A stretch of DNA of 64,000 nucleotides from Lyngbya sp. CCAP 1446/10 (lineage in GTDB: Bacteria; Cyanobacteriota; Cyanobacteriia; Cyanobacteriales; Microcoleaceae): assembly GCF_026130175.1 (NCBI RefSeq), contig NZ_JAIGNI010000032.1, positions 32,730 to 96,729 on the forward strand, read 5' to 3'. The notes beneath the pieces were generated by a model. It saw nothing but the letters and a program-made list of their open reading frames with translations, was not told where the DNA came from and made no database searches. The position numbers and the translations under genes are program-made. Below are positions 55,538 through 64,000 of the stretch, in pieces (the stretch's first letter is position 1; every line of letters begins with the position of its first letter).

Positions 55538-55969
55538 TTATCTCTTTCTTAAATAATTCTCTAATTCAGCAGTGCGTTGTTTGGTTTTGCGTTCCAAACA
55601 TTCATTGAGAAAACCGTTATAACCCGTACCACCGCGATTGTCATAAACTTCTAATTCGCAGTTTTTGTCTCGTGACTTAATCCATTTTATCTGCTCTTGA
55701 TAAAGTACCGATCGCTGTTTTCGATTTAATTTAGCAACCAGTTGTTGATAAACCTGATTGAGTCGTCGATCCGCTGCTTCATACCTTAATCTTATACACT
55801 CTTTGTACTCTGCGTTACTTCCAGGATGGCTGCAATTACGCAGTCGCTGGGCTATGTAGTTTGGTATCGCCACACTGTCTTGTTTTAGCTCTGCAAAGAC
55901 TGTGCCAGAGTTAGCACCGACAACAGCTAAACTTACTATTAAACTAAAAATTGCTCGTCCTTTGCTCAT
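55538..55969 (-). CDS. LprI/DUF1311-family secreted protein
   Basis: A 143-residue protein with signal peptide (cleavage near VFAELKQ). The DUF1311 pattern is clear: LNQVYQQLVAKLNRKQRS, QIKWIKSRDKNCELE and CLERKTKQRTAELENYL, with four Cys. The family includes lysozyme-inhibitor-like proteins (LprI), so a protective envelope role is likely. The 317 bp upstream, to 56286, hold only promoters for this gene and the divergent kinase gene. Confidence 0.75.
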   Translation of the reverse strand: MSKGRAIFSLIVSLAVVGANSGTVFAELKQDSVAIPNYIAQRLRNCSHPGSNAEYKECIRLRYEAADRRLNQVYQQLVAKLNRKQRSVLYQEQIKWIKSRDKNCELEVYDNRGGTGYNGFLNECLERKTKQRTAELENYLRKR

Positions 55970-56286
55970 TTTGCCTCTATTTTACAACTGAAGTTCCAGA
56001 CACAAATTATTTCTCGTATTTTTGCCATATTATAAATAACCTTCCATATACTCAATTTCAGGAAGTTTCCTTTTTTTAAATCTTTTTTCCTGATTGTGCT
56101 TTAGTTATGGTGAAGTTTATCGAAAAGAAAGTGAGCCAAATCATCGCTGTTTCTGAAGCTTGGTTAGCCGCAACCAGACGCTAATCTCGGCAAAACTCAC
56201 CCAGCCAGCGGTAGTTCAATATTCTCTCTGTTTACTAACTTGACTTTAGTGCTGTATATCGTAAAACAATATTTTAGACTTTAACT

Positions 56287-57882
56287 ATGCTATTAAATAA
56301 TCGGTATCAAGTTTTAAAATCTATTGGTTGTGGCGGTTTTGGGAAAACCTTCCTCGCAGAAGATACCCAAATGCCATCAGGACGACGGTGTGTGGTGAAA
56401 AAATTACACCCAGTTTCTCACCATCCGCAACTTTATCCATTAATCAAAGAGCGCTTTCAACGAGAAGCAGCTATTTTGGAAGATTTGGGTAGCCACAGCA
56501 AGATTCCTACACTTTATGCTTATTTTGAAGAAAACAATGACTTTTATCTGGTTCAAGAACTCATAGAGGGCATAACTCTCACAGATACAATCCAGTCACA
56601 ATCCAGTTTCAGTGAGAGTTATGTCAGAGAATTTCTGGTTAATTTTTTACCAATTTTAGATTACGTTCATCAAAAAAAGATTATTCATCGGGATATTAAA
56701 CCGGACAATATAATTATTAGAGAATCCGACAAAAAGCCAGTGTTGATAGATTTTGGTGCTGTGAAAGAAGCCATAGCTACCACCATGAGTTCTTCAGGAA
56801 GTCCACAGACTTCAATTGCGATCGGCACTCATGGATTTATGTCTTCTGAACAAGCGGCTGGACGACCAGTTTATAGTAGTGACTTATTCGCGACTGGATT
56901 AACCGCTATTTATTTACTGACAGGTAAACAGCCACAGGATATAGAAACTAATAACTATACAGGTGAAATTCTTTGGAAGCAATATGTTCCCCAAGTTAGC
57001 CCTAGCTTAGCCGTTATTTTAGATAAAGCAATTTCGGCTCATAGTTGCGATCGATATACTACAGCACAAGAAATGCTGCAACCATTACAATCTCAAACAT
57101 ATCAGGTTCATCAAGTTATCCGTCCTACCATAGCAGATATTCCAGAACACCTTCAGCAACCAACAGTTATTTCCGTAGCTCCCTCTAAACTAGGAGATAT
57201 CCCTAAAACTTTGTTGCTTGGTAGTGTCATTGCGACGGCTATTATTGCAGGATTTTGGATAACCAAACAACCAGAACAATCACCGATTTCTAATTCAACA
57301 CCGACTCCAATTGCCCAAACTTCATCAATAGTTTCGCCGGCACAGCCTTCTAAGTCTCCTTCACAAGTACAAGAATCTCCTACTCCCAAAACTTCAGTTA
57401 CTCCTCCATCTCCGATAGTTACACCTCAACCACAACCATCGCCAATTCCTCCATCTCCGATAGTTACACCTCAACCACAACCATCGCCAATTCCTCCATC
57501 TCCGATAGTTACACCTCAACCACAACCATCGCCAATTCCTGCATCGACACCAACTCCACGACAACCATTACCAATTTATCCAACAACACCAACAGTAACT
57601 TTACCTACACCAGCTCCTATCCCATCTTCTCAAATTTCCGTTAAGTTGCTTGATAAGCCTGAACTATATCTTGCTTCAACAACTTTAGTATATTCTGATG
57701 GAGATAGATTGAAAGCAGATTTTAGAGTTTATTGTCCAACATCCATGATTCGTCCTACTAACTATATTTTGACCAACAAACAAGGTGCTGTCAAAAAAGC
57801 AGGAGCGTGGTGGCAACATTCATTTACGCCCAGATATGATGCGGAGTATCAACTTATCAAAGAAGTTTGCAACAAAAACTAA
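56287..57882 (+). CDS. Membrane Ser/Thr protein kinase (STPK)
   Basis: A 531-residue Hanks-type kinase. Residues about 7-270 are the catalytic domain: glycine loop GCGGFGKTFLAED, Lys38, Asp136 in HRDIKPDN, Asp155 in DFGAVKEA and a GTHGFMSSEQA activation segment. A single transmembrane helix lies about 309-327. A periplasmic Pro-rich stretch contains three perfect 45-bp repeats (57403-57537; PPSPIVTPQPQPSPI) and is followed by a C-terminal domain of about 90 residues with one Cys pair. It should be a membrane receptor-type kinase; ligand and substrate are unknown. Confidence 0.88.
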   Translation: MLLNNRYQVLKSIGCGGFGKTFLAEDTQMPSGRRCVVKKLHPVSHHPQLYPLIKERFQREAAILEDLGSHSKIPTLYAYFEENNDFYLVQELIEGITLTDTIQSQSSFSESYVREFLVNFLPILDYVHQKKIIHRDIKPDNIIIRESDKKPVLIDFGAVKEAIATTMSSSGSPQTSIAIGTHGFMSSEQAAGRPVYSSDLFATGLTAIYLLTGKQPQDIETNNYTGEILWKQYVPQVSPSLAVILDKAISAHSCDRYTTAQEMLQPLQSQTYQVHQVIRPTIADIPEHLQQPTVISVAPSKLGDIPKTLLLGSVIATAIIAGFWITKQPEQSPISNSTPTPIAQTSSIVSPAQPSKSPSQVQESPTPKTSVTPPSPIVTPQPQPSPIPPSPIVTPQPQPSPIPPSPIVTPQPQPSPIPASTPTPRQPLPIYPTTPTVTLPTPAPIPSSQISVKLLDKPELYLASTTLVYSDGDRLKADFRVYCPTSMIRPTNYILTNKQGAVKKAGAWWQHSFTPRYDAEYQLIKEVCNKN

Positions 57883-57901
57883 TACAGTATTAATCCGAAC
57901 A

Positions 57902-57995
57902 AATTAGTAGATAATGTTTGATTTACTACACCCAATCGAACCATCCTAATTACATCAAAACAAAGGGATTAAGATTTTAAATAGAAAACACCCGA
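57902..57995. repeat. Second copy of the 54.3-kb gene-tail repeat
   Basis: It resembles 54271-54362 over its length; both begin AATTAGTAGATAATG and end GAAAACACCCGA. The region from 57883 to 58102 holds nothing else recognised. Confidence 0.55.
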
Positions 57996-58102
57996 TTAGA
58001 TTACATTAGCAGATATTTTCTTGGCTCACGAGATACTCAGGAACTAGAATTTTCTGAAGATTCTAACTGTTCTGAAAAGTTACTGTCCGGTGAATAATCG
58101 TT

Positions 58103-58858
58103 GGCGTTGCTGAGTTAGAGTATGAATAGGAGGAATAATTTATGCAACGCAAGCGAATGTAGATCAACCCATATCCGTAAAAACGGCAAGAAAAAAGGAA
58201 AACAGAACCACATTTGTGTCCAATGTGGTCGTCAATTCATCAATGAGTATGAGCAAAGGCGAGGTCAAGCGCGAAAGCATCAAACGTGATTGCCTAAAAA
58301 TGTACGTCAATGGTACGGGTTTACGGGCGATAGAACGAGTTAAGGGAGTTCATCATACCACGGTAATAAATTGGATAAAACAAGTCGGTAAACTGTTACC
58401 AGATGTTTATGACCCGGAAGTCATTCCAAAAGTGGGTGAACTCGATAAATTACAAACTTATGTAAAAAAAAACACAGAATATCTGGCTGTGGACAGCGGT
58501 TGACCACTTTAAGCCAGGAATTTTAGGATTGGTATTAAGGGATCATAGCGCTAAGACATTTGAACCATTATGGGACAAAGTAAGTGCATGAAAATGCTAC
58601 TTTTATGTAACTGATGGATGGTCTGTCTATCCCATGTTTATTCCTGATGGGGATCAGATTTTTAGCAAGACTTATCTGACACGATTAGAAGGGGAAAATA
58701 CAAGACTAAGACATTATTTAACTAGGCTAGATCGCAAGACTATTTGTTATTTTAAATGTGAGGAAATGCTCAAGCATTCTATTAAGTTATTAATACATTA
58801 CTTGACATTTGACGATATTCCGATTACTGGGGCATTCATACCTTAATTCAGCAACGCC
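58103..58858 (+). mobile_element. Degraded IS1-family element
   Basis: Terminal inverted repeats bound the element: GGCGTTGCTGAGTTAGAGTATGAAT at 58103-58127 (split into GGCGTTGCTG and the rest) matches 22/25 with the complement of 58834-58858. The length, 756 bp, is normal for IS1. Inside are a zinc-ribbon part (HIRKNGKKKGKQNHICVQCG), an HTH part (58240-58500, LRAIERVKGVHHTTVINWIK) and a catalytic part (HFKPGILGLVLRDHSAKTF, YVTDGWSVYP), broken by stops and frame changes. It cannot move by itself. Confidence 0.75.
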
Positions 58859-59044
58859 GAAACGGCTACTTTGTACGGTCGGATGCTCGATTCTTGGAGC
58901 ACTGCATATTGCCAGAGCCGTGAAGCCGAACTTACAACCGCACTGGCGACTGCACCTTTGTTGGCTGTTGGCTAGCGTTTAGCACTTAAGAATCATGGTG
59001 AGGGAAAGCTACCGGCTAGCAACTACCTCACCGTTACACCTAAT

Positions 59045-59425
59045 TTATTGAGCGTTGGACTTTTGAGCGGCAGCAGACTTTACGCGCTTGGAAAGGGCGC
59101 TTTCAACCGTGTTTCTGCGGAACATTCGCTTGCCGATCGACAAAAATGCCTCTTCTAGCTCGTCGTCGTCAGCTACTTCTATTAAAGTATTGAGTTCGCC
59201 ATCCACTGAACGACCCGCTAGCAAATAGCAAAAATATTGGATTGCGCCAGGATGTATGCGCTCCATCGCTTCCAGTGCCGCCCACGCTTTCGTCGATACT
59301 AAATCCGCTTTCCCGTTGCGGTACTCGCTCCAATGCTGCTGCGATATTCCCGACTCTTCCGCAAGCTGGGTTCCCTTGATTCGGTAGCGATCTTGAGTTT
59401 TTGTTAGTGCTTGGCGAATCATCAT
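59045..59425 (-). CDS. HTH (XRE-like) DNA-binding protein
   Basis: A 126-residue protein with an N-terminal helix-turn-helix (YRIKGTQLAEESGISQQHWS, then EYRNGKADL; about 13-42). The rest is helical with a basic C terminus (SKRVKSAAAQKSNAQ). It is divergent from the primase gene with about 200 bp between, a typical place for a plasmid or phage copy-number or lysogeny-type repressor. The target site was not identified. Confidence 0.65.
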   Translation of the reverse strand: MMIRQALTKTQDRYRIKGTQLAEESGISQQHWSEYRNGKADLVSTKAWAALEAMERIHPGAIQYFCYLLAGRSVDGELNTLIEVADDDELEEAFLSIGKRMFRRNTVESALSKRVKSAAAQKSNAQ

Positions 59426-59627
59426 TAAGTTTTATTGCTTTTACTGGCTGTACTTAATATCCAATTATATAATTCGTGCAACAGCGAAATTGTTTCATTT
59501 AAAGCTTAATTTCAGCATAGCACGCCAGCTAAGAAAACAACCCGTTGCACTGTAATGCTTCGGGCTCAAACAAATTATTTCATTTCAATAATCGACTCGG
59601 AATCTACGATGACACTAGGAATCTACC

Positions 59628-62600
59628 ATGACACATATTTCGGAAAACGGCAATACCAAAACAGATATGAGCTTGCTGAAGTTTTGGGAACAGGAGGTGT
59701 TACCGCGTCTCAACGCAGATTTGGTGTACGACCATCCATCACACAGTTTTCAACGGAGCGCTCAGAAGTGGCGGGGAGGCAGCCCGTTCCGTAAAAGCAA
59801 ATCGGGGACTTCGTTTGCAGTGTGGCCCGATACTCTTCGCTTTTATGATGCCGGCTGCGAATTTGCAGGAGATCCGATCGCTTATGTCCACAGTATTAAG
59901 GTGAATCGCTGGGAACATCCCAAGGGCATTGATTGGGTAGAAGCGCTGCGGGAAATAGCTTTGAGAGTTGGTGTAGCTCTACCAGAGAGGGAACTCAATT
60001 CGCGGGAAATTGAAGTAGCAGCGAAGTGGGAAGCGCGCCGGGGGATATTAGCAGCGGTGTACGCTCAATGTCGGGATTGGCTGTGGAGTGAAGAAGGGAC
60101 GAGCGCCCTCAATCATTTGATTGCAGAGAGAGGTATGAGTCGAGAAGCGATCGCCGAGTTGGGATTGGGTTACTACCACAGCAAGGATGCGGTTGCAACA
60201 ACACTCAAAGAACACAAGCACAACTTAGAGATAGCGGAAGAAGTTGGTGTGTTGACCCGCAAATGGGAGGGATACGTTACTTTTCCGTGGCATACAGCTT
60301 TTGGGCAACCGTTGACGGTCTATGGTCACTGTCCCACAAAACCTTTACCGCTCAAAAAGAATCATCAGGGTTGGAAGGGCGAGAGAGATGCGGCTTATCG
60401 AGCTTGGGGGAAACTCTCGGAAGCTCAGAAGGTAGAGCAACCTTGGCTTGAACCGACCATTCCCAAGAAATATGCTTGCTGGAATCCCAAAGACGAAGAC
60501 GGTGTGTGGTTGGCAACCAAAGCATCACCGCTTTACTTTGATAGAGCGATCGCAGCAAATCACAAAGAAGTAGTGGTAGTCGAAGGAGTCACGGATGCAG
60601 CAGTTGCTCAGGCGCTTGGAGATACCAGAGTTGTAGCTTGCGTGGCAGCTAGTTTGTCAGGAGAACAGGTGCAGTCGCTACGGCGTTCGGGGATTGAGAA
60701 AGCGATTATTTGCCTAGACCCGGATAGCGCCGGGGATAAGGGAATTGAAAGCTGCATCAAATCTTTGTTGTTAGCGGGCATCGTTCCCTATGTAGCTCCC
60801 CGATTGCCGGTGGGTGAAGATGGCGACGGCGACCCGGATAAGTTCATCATTCAATTTGGCATCGATGCTTGGCGGTCGCATACAAGTTTGGAGAAAGCGA
60901 CTCACGGGTTGAGGTGGAAAGCCCAACAGATTGCATCATTATCGGGAAACACTGACGCAAGCCAACAATCTGCATTAGCGTCCGCTACTAAATGGGCTGC
61001 ACAGTTTAAGGATAAGGATGCTGTAGCGCTCAACATATTCTTTTGGCCTACCATTGGCGAAGCGCTGGGAAGTTCCCCACCACCTTGGTTGGTAGAGTTT
61101 GGTAAGGAATTTAGTAACTCGATTAATCCAGGAAATGAAGGTAACTCCGAATCTTCGGAAGTACGCCGGTGTCCCGATCGCCAGCGGGATAAGTTTTACC
61201 AAAACCTCTGCGATAAGTTGGGACTTGACTTCAATCACTACACCAGGGGACGCACTTTCGACGACTTTACCGCTAGGAAAGTATTTGGAGCGGATTACAA
61301 AGCCATCAACAGCGCTATGTACCAATATACGGGTAGCGGATGGTGGCAACGGCAGGATGAGAAGCGATGCGAACACATGATTGCCGTTAAGAGCGAAAAA
61401 GTGTTCAAACTAGGGCAATTCAGTAAGTACGAATGGGAAGAGACTTTCCCTTTTTCTAGTGAAGGCTGCATCAATTCAGCATTCAAATACGCATTGAAGC
61501 GGCTTTACCTAGAACCTCCACCGAACAGGCATTTTCGAGCTTTCTCGAACTGTACCGTGGATATGAGAACCGGTGAAATGTTGCCGCACGATCGCAGTTA
61601 CTATTTGACATCGGCGATCGATTCCGAGTACATCCCCAATCGCCCTTGCCCCGAAGTTTTCCTCAACTTCATCATCTCCGCATTCGGTGAAGACCAATTG
61701 GATGCTGTGAGGGCGTACACTTCCATGTTGCTCGACCCCACCGCACCCTATGGCAAATTCATTCACATCATCGGGCCTTCGGGTTCTGGCAAGGGAACAT
61801 TACTCAGACTCTGGGGCGAAATCTTCGGTTTGGAGGATTCCCATTCCGGTGATTTTGCAGAACTAGCAAATCCTGAATCGCGACACCAACACCTCACCGG
61901 CAAATCGCTCTACACCATCCCAGACACCGGAGGCTACATCACCGGAATTCGCCCTTTCTACGAATTAGTGGACAACGGCAAATTATCGGGTCGTAGCCTT
62001 TATTCGTCCTGCGGATACACCAAAGAATGGAACTGCCGATTTGTCGCGGCATCGGTAGACCATCTCCAAATCGAAAACGCGGGCGACGGTTGGGATAGGC
62101 GATGTCTGCCACTGTTGTCGAAGGGGCGGAAAGGATTGGAAGACCCCTACCTGCGCCACAAACTCTCGGCTGCCAAGGCGGATATTGTATCCTGGGCGAT
62201 GGCAATGCCGCGAGAAGAACGCGATGCCCTGCTGATACAACCTTCCAAGAACAGCCGCATCCGCCTTGCCAAAATTGATGCGGCTACCTACGGCGACCCG
62301 GTACGCAGCTTCGTTGACCTGTGTTTGCGACCTTCGGAATCAACCTCATCCATCCAAAACCACGAACTCCACAGTTGGTTTATTGCTTATTGCAAAGCGC
62401 ACGGCTACTCGGACAACCGAGGCATGAGCAAGTTCACCTCCCACCTCAAAACCGTAATTCCCCAAAACCACGTACCCCGACACCGCCAAGATGGTGAATT
62501 AGTTTCTGCATCCTGGACTCACATGACTCTCTTGCCCAGCGTCATGGTTGATGTTTCCGAAGCGGAGGAAGCGAACAACGGCTATCTAGGTAAACCAAAC

Positions 62601-63776
62601 CAACACTCCGAACCTGAATGGCGGTGTGCCAAATTCCGCTGTGTTGAAGGTGGCTTACTTGCTTTTGAGGAATTCTGGAGCGATCGAAGTTTGTTGGAAG
62701 CTCAAACCCTGGATTCCCCGATCGCCTCTAATACTTTGGAGAGTAACACTATTCCTTGTGCCCTGAACGCTAAGGATACAACGCAAAATCAAAGGTTGAA
62801 CGGCTATCAACCAAACGATCAGGGCATAACGGGGGGTCAAACCCTCGACTCTGCCCTGATCACCTTAAAGACAACGGAAAAGCAAGGGTTTGAGGGTAGT
62901 GATCAGGGTGATCAGGGTGATCAGGGTACTACTATCTCTAAAAATGAAGGGGTGGGGGTGGTTCCTAGTCAACAAACCCCCCCTTATAAAACAGAGGAGG
63001 AGTTGGATTCTACCTCGATCGCCCCGTTAGCGCAGCCCGCCCCTACGGGGGCTACAACGAAGAAGATCGCTTCGGTTGGTAATCATGGAATCCATACAGA
63101 ACAAGGAGATAACGGAGTAAGTGGAGCCGATCAGGGTACTTTGAGCAGCCCTGATCACCCCGATCACCACGATGGCTTACGCCCCGCTTCGCTACGCTTG
63201 GAGCGTACAAAATCAATTGGTGACTGGGTAGTTCAACTCTCCCAAGTAGCGCAGCAGCAAGGTCTTCGCTATGAAGCGGTGAAGGAACTGGGAGTGCCGG
63301 AGTCTTTGAGTCAACAAGTATTTGCTGCATTAACGCCCCAGGTGAAGGAGCGGCTCACAGAGTTGAGGAAAGAGTTCGAGCAGCGGATTCCTCAAGATAC
63401 CCAGAGGTGGATCGGCATCATCGAAACTTGGTGGGGTAGTGTTGGCGCAGACGTTCTCAACGCTCAGTGGCAGCAGTTCGATTGGTGGACTCAGTGTTTG
63501 TCGGGCATCGGGAATTGGGCGGAAAGAATCGCAGCATCAGGATTATTTGATAGGGCTGCATCCAGGTATGCCGAAGCGATCCTCTTCGTTGTAGCCCCCG
63601 TAGGGGCGGGCTGCGCTAACGAATTAACTGTTGGGGCTGTAACAGCACAACCTATAGGTGAGACAAACGCCGAAGCACCCATTGCACCAAAGCAACTCGA
63701 CTTGCTTCCAGATTTCATTCAACCAAAGCCTGACGTTGATAATCGATTCTCATCAGATAACGAGAATTGGTTGTGA
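59628..63776 (+). CDS. Primase-helicase of plasmid/phage type
   Basis: A 1382-residue protein. The N terminus resembles a zinc-less CHC2-like primase domain (about 30-75, KSGTSFAVWPDTLRFYDAG). A TOPRIM domain follows with Glu319 in VVEGVTDAAVA and Asp364/Asp366 in CLDPDSAGDKG. The D5/SF3-type helicase has Walker A GPSGSGKGT at 716-724, with FRAFSNCTVDMRTGEMLPHD just before it. After about residue 1080 comes a low-complexity tail with inserted palindromic repeats and a 9-bp tandem repeat (62902-62928). Such proteins start replication of plasmids or phages, so the window's right end may be an integrated element. Confidence 0.85.
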   Translation: MTHISENGNTKTDMSLLKFWEQEVLPRLNADLVYDHPSHSFQRSAQKWRGGSPFRKSKSGTSFAVWPDTLRFYDAGCEFAGDPIAYVHSIKVNRWEHPKGIDWVEALREIALRVGVALPERELNSREIEVAAKWEARRGILAAVYAQCRDWLWSEEGTSALNHLIAERGMSREAIAELGLGYYHSKDAVATTLKEHKHNLEIAEEVGVLTRKWEGYVTFPWHTAFGQPLTVYGHCPTKPLPLKKNHQGWKGERDAAYRAWGKLSEAQKVEQPWLEPTIPKKYACWNPKDEDGVWLATKASPLYFDRAIAANHKEVVVVEGVTDAAVAQALGDTRVVACVAASLSGEQVQSLRRSGIEKAIICLDPDSAGDKGIESCIKSLLLAGIVPYVAPRLPVGEDGDGDPDKFIIQFGIDAWRSHTSLEKATHGLRWKAQQIASLSGNTDASQQSALASATKWAAQFKDKDAVALNIFFWPTIGEALGSSPPPWLVEFGKEFSNSINPGNEGNSESSEVRRCPDRQRDKFYQNLCDKLGLDFNHYTRGRTFDDFTARKVFGADYKAINSAMYQYTGSGWWQRQDEKRCEHMIAVKSEKVFKLGQFSKYEWEETFPFSSEGCINSAFKYALKRLYLEPPPNRHFRAFSNCTVDMRTGEMLPHDRSYYLTSAIDSEYIPNRPCPEVFLNFIISAFGEDQLDAVRAYTSMLLDPTAPYGKFIHIIGPSGSGKGTLLRLWGEIFGLEDSHSGDFAELANPESRHQHLTGKSLYTIPDTGGYITGIRPFYELVDNGKLSGRSLYSSCGYTKEWNCRFVAASVDHLQIENAGDGWDRRCLPLLSKGRKGLEDPYLRHKLSAAKADIVSWAMAMPREERDALLIQPSKNSRIRLAKIDAATYGDPVRSFVDLCLRPSESTSSIQNHELHSWFIAYCKAHGYSDNRGMSKFTSHLKTVIPQNHVPRHRQDGELVSASWTHMTLLPSVMVDVSEAEEANNGYLGKPNQHSEPEWRCAKFRCVEGGLLAFEEFWSDRSLLEAQTLDSPIASNTLESNTIPCALNAKDTTQNQRLNGYQPNDQGITGGQTLDSALITLKTTEKQGFEGSDQGDQGDQGTTISKNEGVGVVPSQQTPPYKTEEELDSTSIAPLAQPAPTGATTKKIASVGNHGIHTEQGDNGVSGADQGTLSSPDHPDHHDGLRPASLRLERTKSIGDWVVQLSQVAQQQGLRYEAVKELGVPESLSQQVFAALTPQVKERLTELRKEFEQRIPQDTQRWIGIIETWWGSVGADVLNAQWQQFDWWTQCLSGIGNWAERIAASGLFDRAASRYAEAILFVVAPVGAGCANELTVGAVTAQPIGETNAEAPIAPKQLDLLPDFIQPKPDVDNRFSSDNENWL
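63025..63075 (+). repeat. Palindromic insertion in primase gene, copy 1
   Basis: A 51-bp unit with core CCCCTACGGGGG. It matches 50/51 the complement of 63571-63621. In this orientation it is read in frame as part of LAQPAPTGATTKKIAS. Confidence 0.75.
63571..63621 (-). repeat. Palindromic insertion in primase gene, copy 2 (inverted)
   Basis: The same 51-bp unit in opposite orientation, one base different. It is read in frame as part of ILFVVAPVGAGCANE. Confidence 0.75.
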
Positions 63777-63941
63777 CTTGGTTGAATTATCCATCAATGA
63801 AAGCAGGAATATAAGAATAAATAAAACTCATATTTAAGTGCTATCGCTGAGTGTGAAAAAGATAGTAATAGCGCAATACGGTTTACTTAAGGCAGGACAA
63901 GAGGTAAACTAGGTATCGTGTACAAAAAAGAGAACCAGTAC

Positions 63942-64000
63942 AGTGAATTACAGAGAATTATTATTAGAATCTCCCAAGCTCAAAAATATCGAGATATTTA
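63942..64000 (+). CDS. Start of an unknown gene, cut by the window end
   Basis: A GTG at 63942 opens MNYRELLLESPKLKNIEIF and runs off the edge. There is AGAGAA about 12 nt upstream. Too short for a family call. Confidence 0.35.

Overview
The window looks like chromosome, or a large plasmid, of a filamentous (Oscillatoriales-type) cyanobacterium. The HIP1 octamer GCGATCGC is frequent, and several gene families are typical of such genomes: two-partner-secretion haemagglutinins, CHAT proteases, DUF1822, DUF928 and CHASE2 proteins, and IS200/IS605 and IS1 elements. Species assignment is inference; no rRNA or tRNA gene was seen.

Layout. (1) 1-13 kb: the 3' part of a giant kexin-like secreted protease, then a two-partner-secretion operon (haemagglutinin, FhaC/ShlB-type porin, exported TPR-CHAT protease). 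(2) 13-19.3 kb, minus strand: a four-gene unit of sigma-like factor, DUF1822 protein, CHAT-CHASE2 membrane protein and DUF928 protein. (3) 19.3-27.4 kb: a decayed zone with gene remnants (TPR, IS1, hsp20, GIY-YIG), an intact-looking IS200/IS605 element (tnpA plus tnpB) and a flavin reductase. (4) 27.4-53.3 kb: a large type III-B CRISPR-Cas island. (5) 53.3-64 kb: small secreted proteins, a Ser/Thr kinase, a broken IS1 element and a 1382-residue plasmid/phage-style primase-helicase beside an HTH protein.

The CRISPR island has an adaptation module (RT, Cas1, Cas2), two arrays that share repeat and leader (26 repeats/25 spacers and 38 repeats/37 spacers), and a Cmr operon (Cas10/Cmr2 with GGDD and no HD domain, Cmr3, Cmr4, Cmr5, an enlarged Cmr6, a small Cmr6-tail paralogue, and a CARF-HEPN RNase). 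Around these lie a membrane CARF protein, an HD protein, a Csx3-AAA ring-nuclease-type protein, a TIGR03985-type putative regulator, and a lipoprotein/membrane-protein pair. No Cmr1 or Cas6 gene is visible. The expected logic is that Cas10 makes cyclic oligoadenylate, the CARF proteins respond, and Csx3 resets the signal.

The most unusual content is in this island. A 16-bp palindrome of the form GGAAARGGRGNTTTCC lies in front of five transcription units: RT-cas1-cas2, lipoprotein, csx3/TIGR03985, the cmr operon, and a second operon not normally part of CRISPR. That last operon encodes an NYN nuclease, a coiled-coil membrane protein, a ubiquitin-like protein, an E2-like protein and a JAB-E1 fusion. 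The shared putative operator suggests that a ubiquitin-like conjugation system is a co-regulated part of this CRISPR defence. RT and Cas1 are separated only by a -1 frame change at a run of nine A. Both leaders are built of about 146-bp modules carrying paired inverted GGTGCGTCGA motifs.
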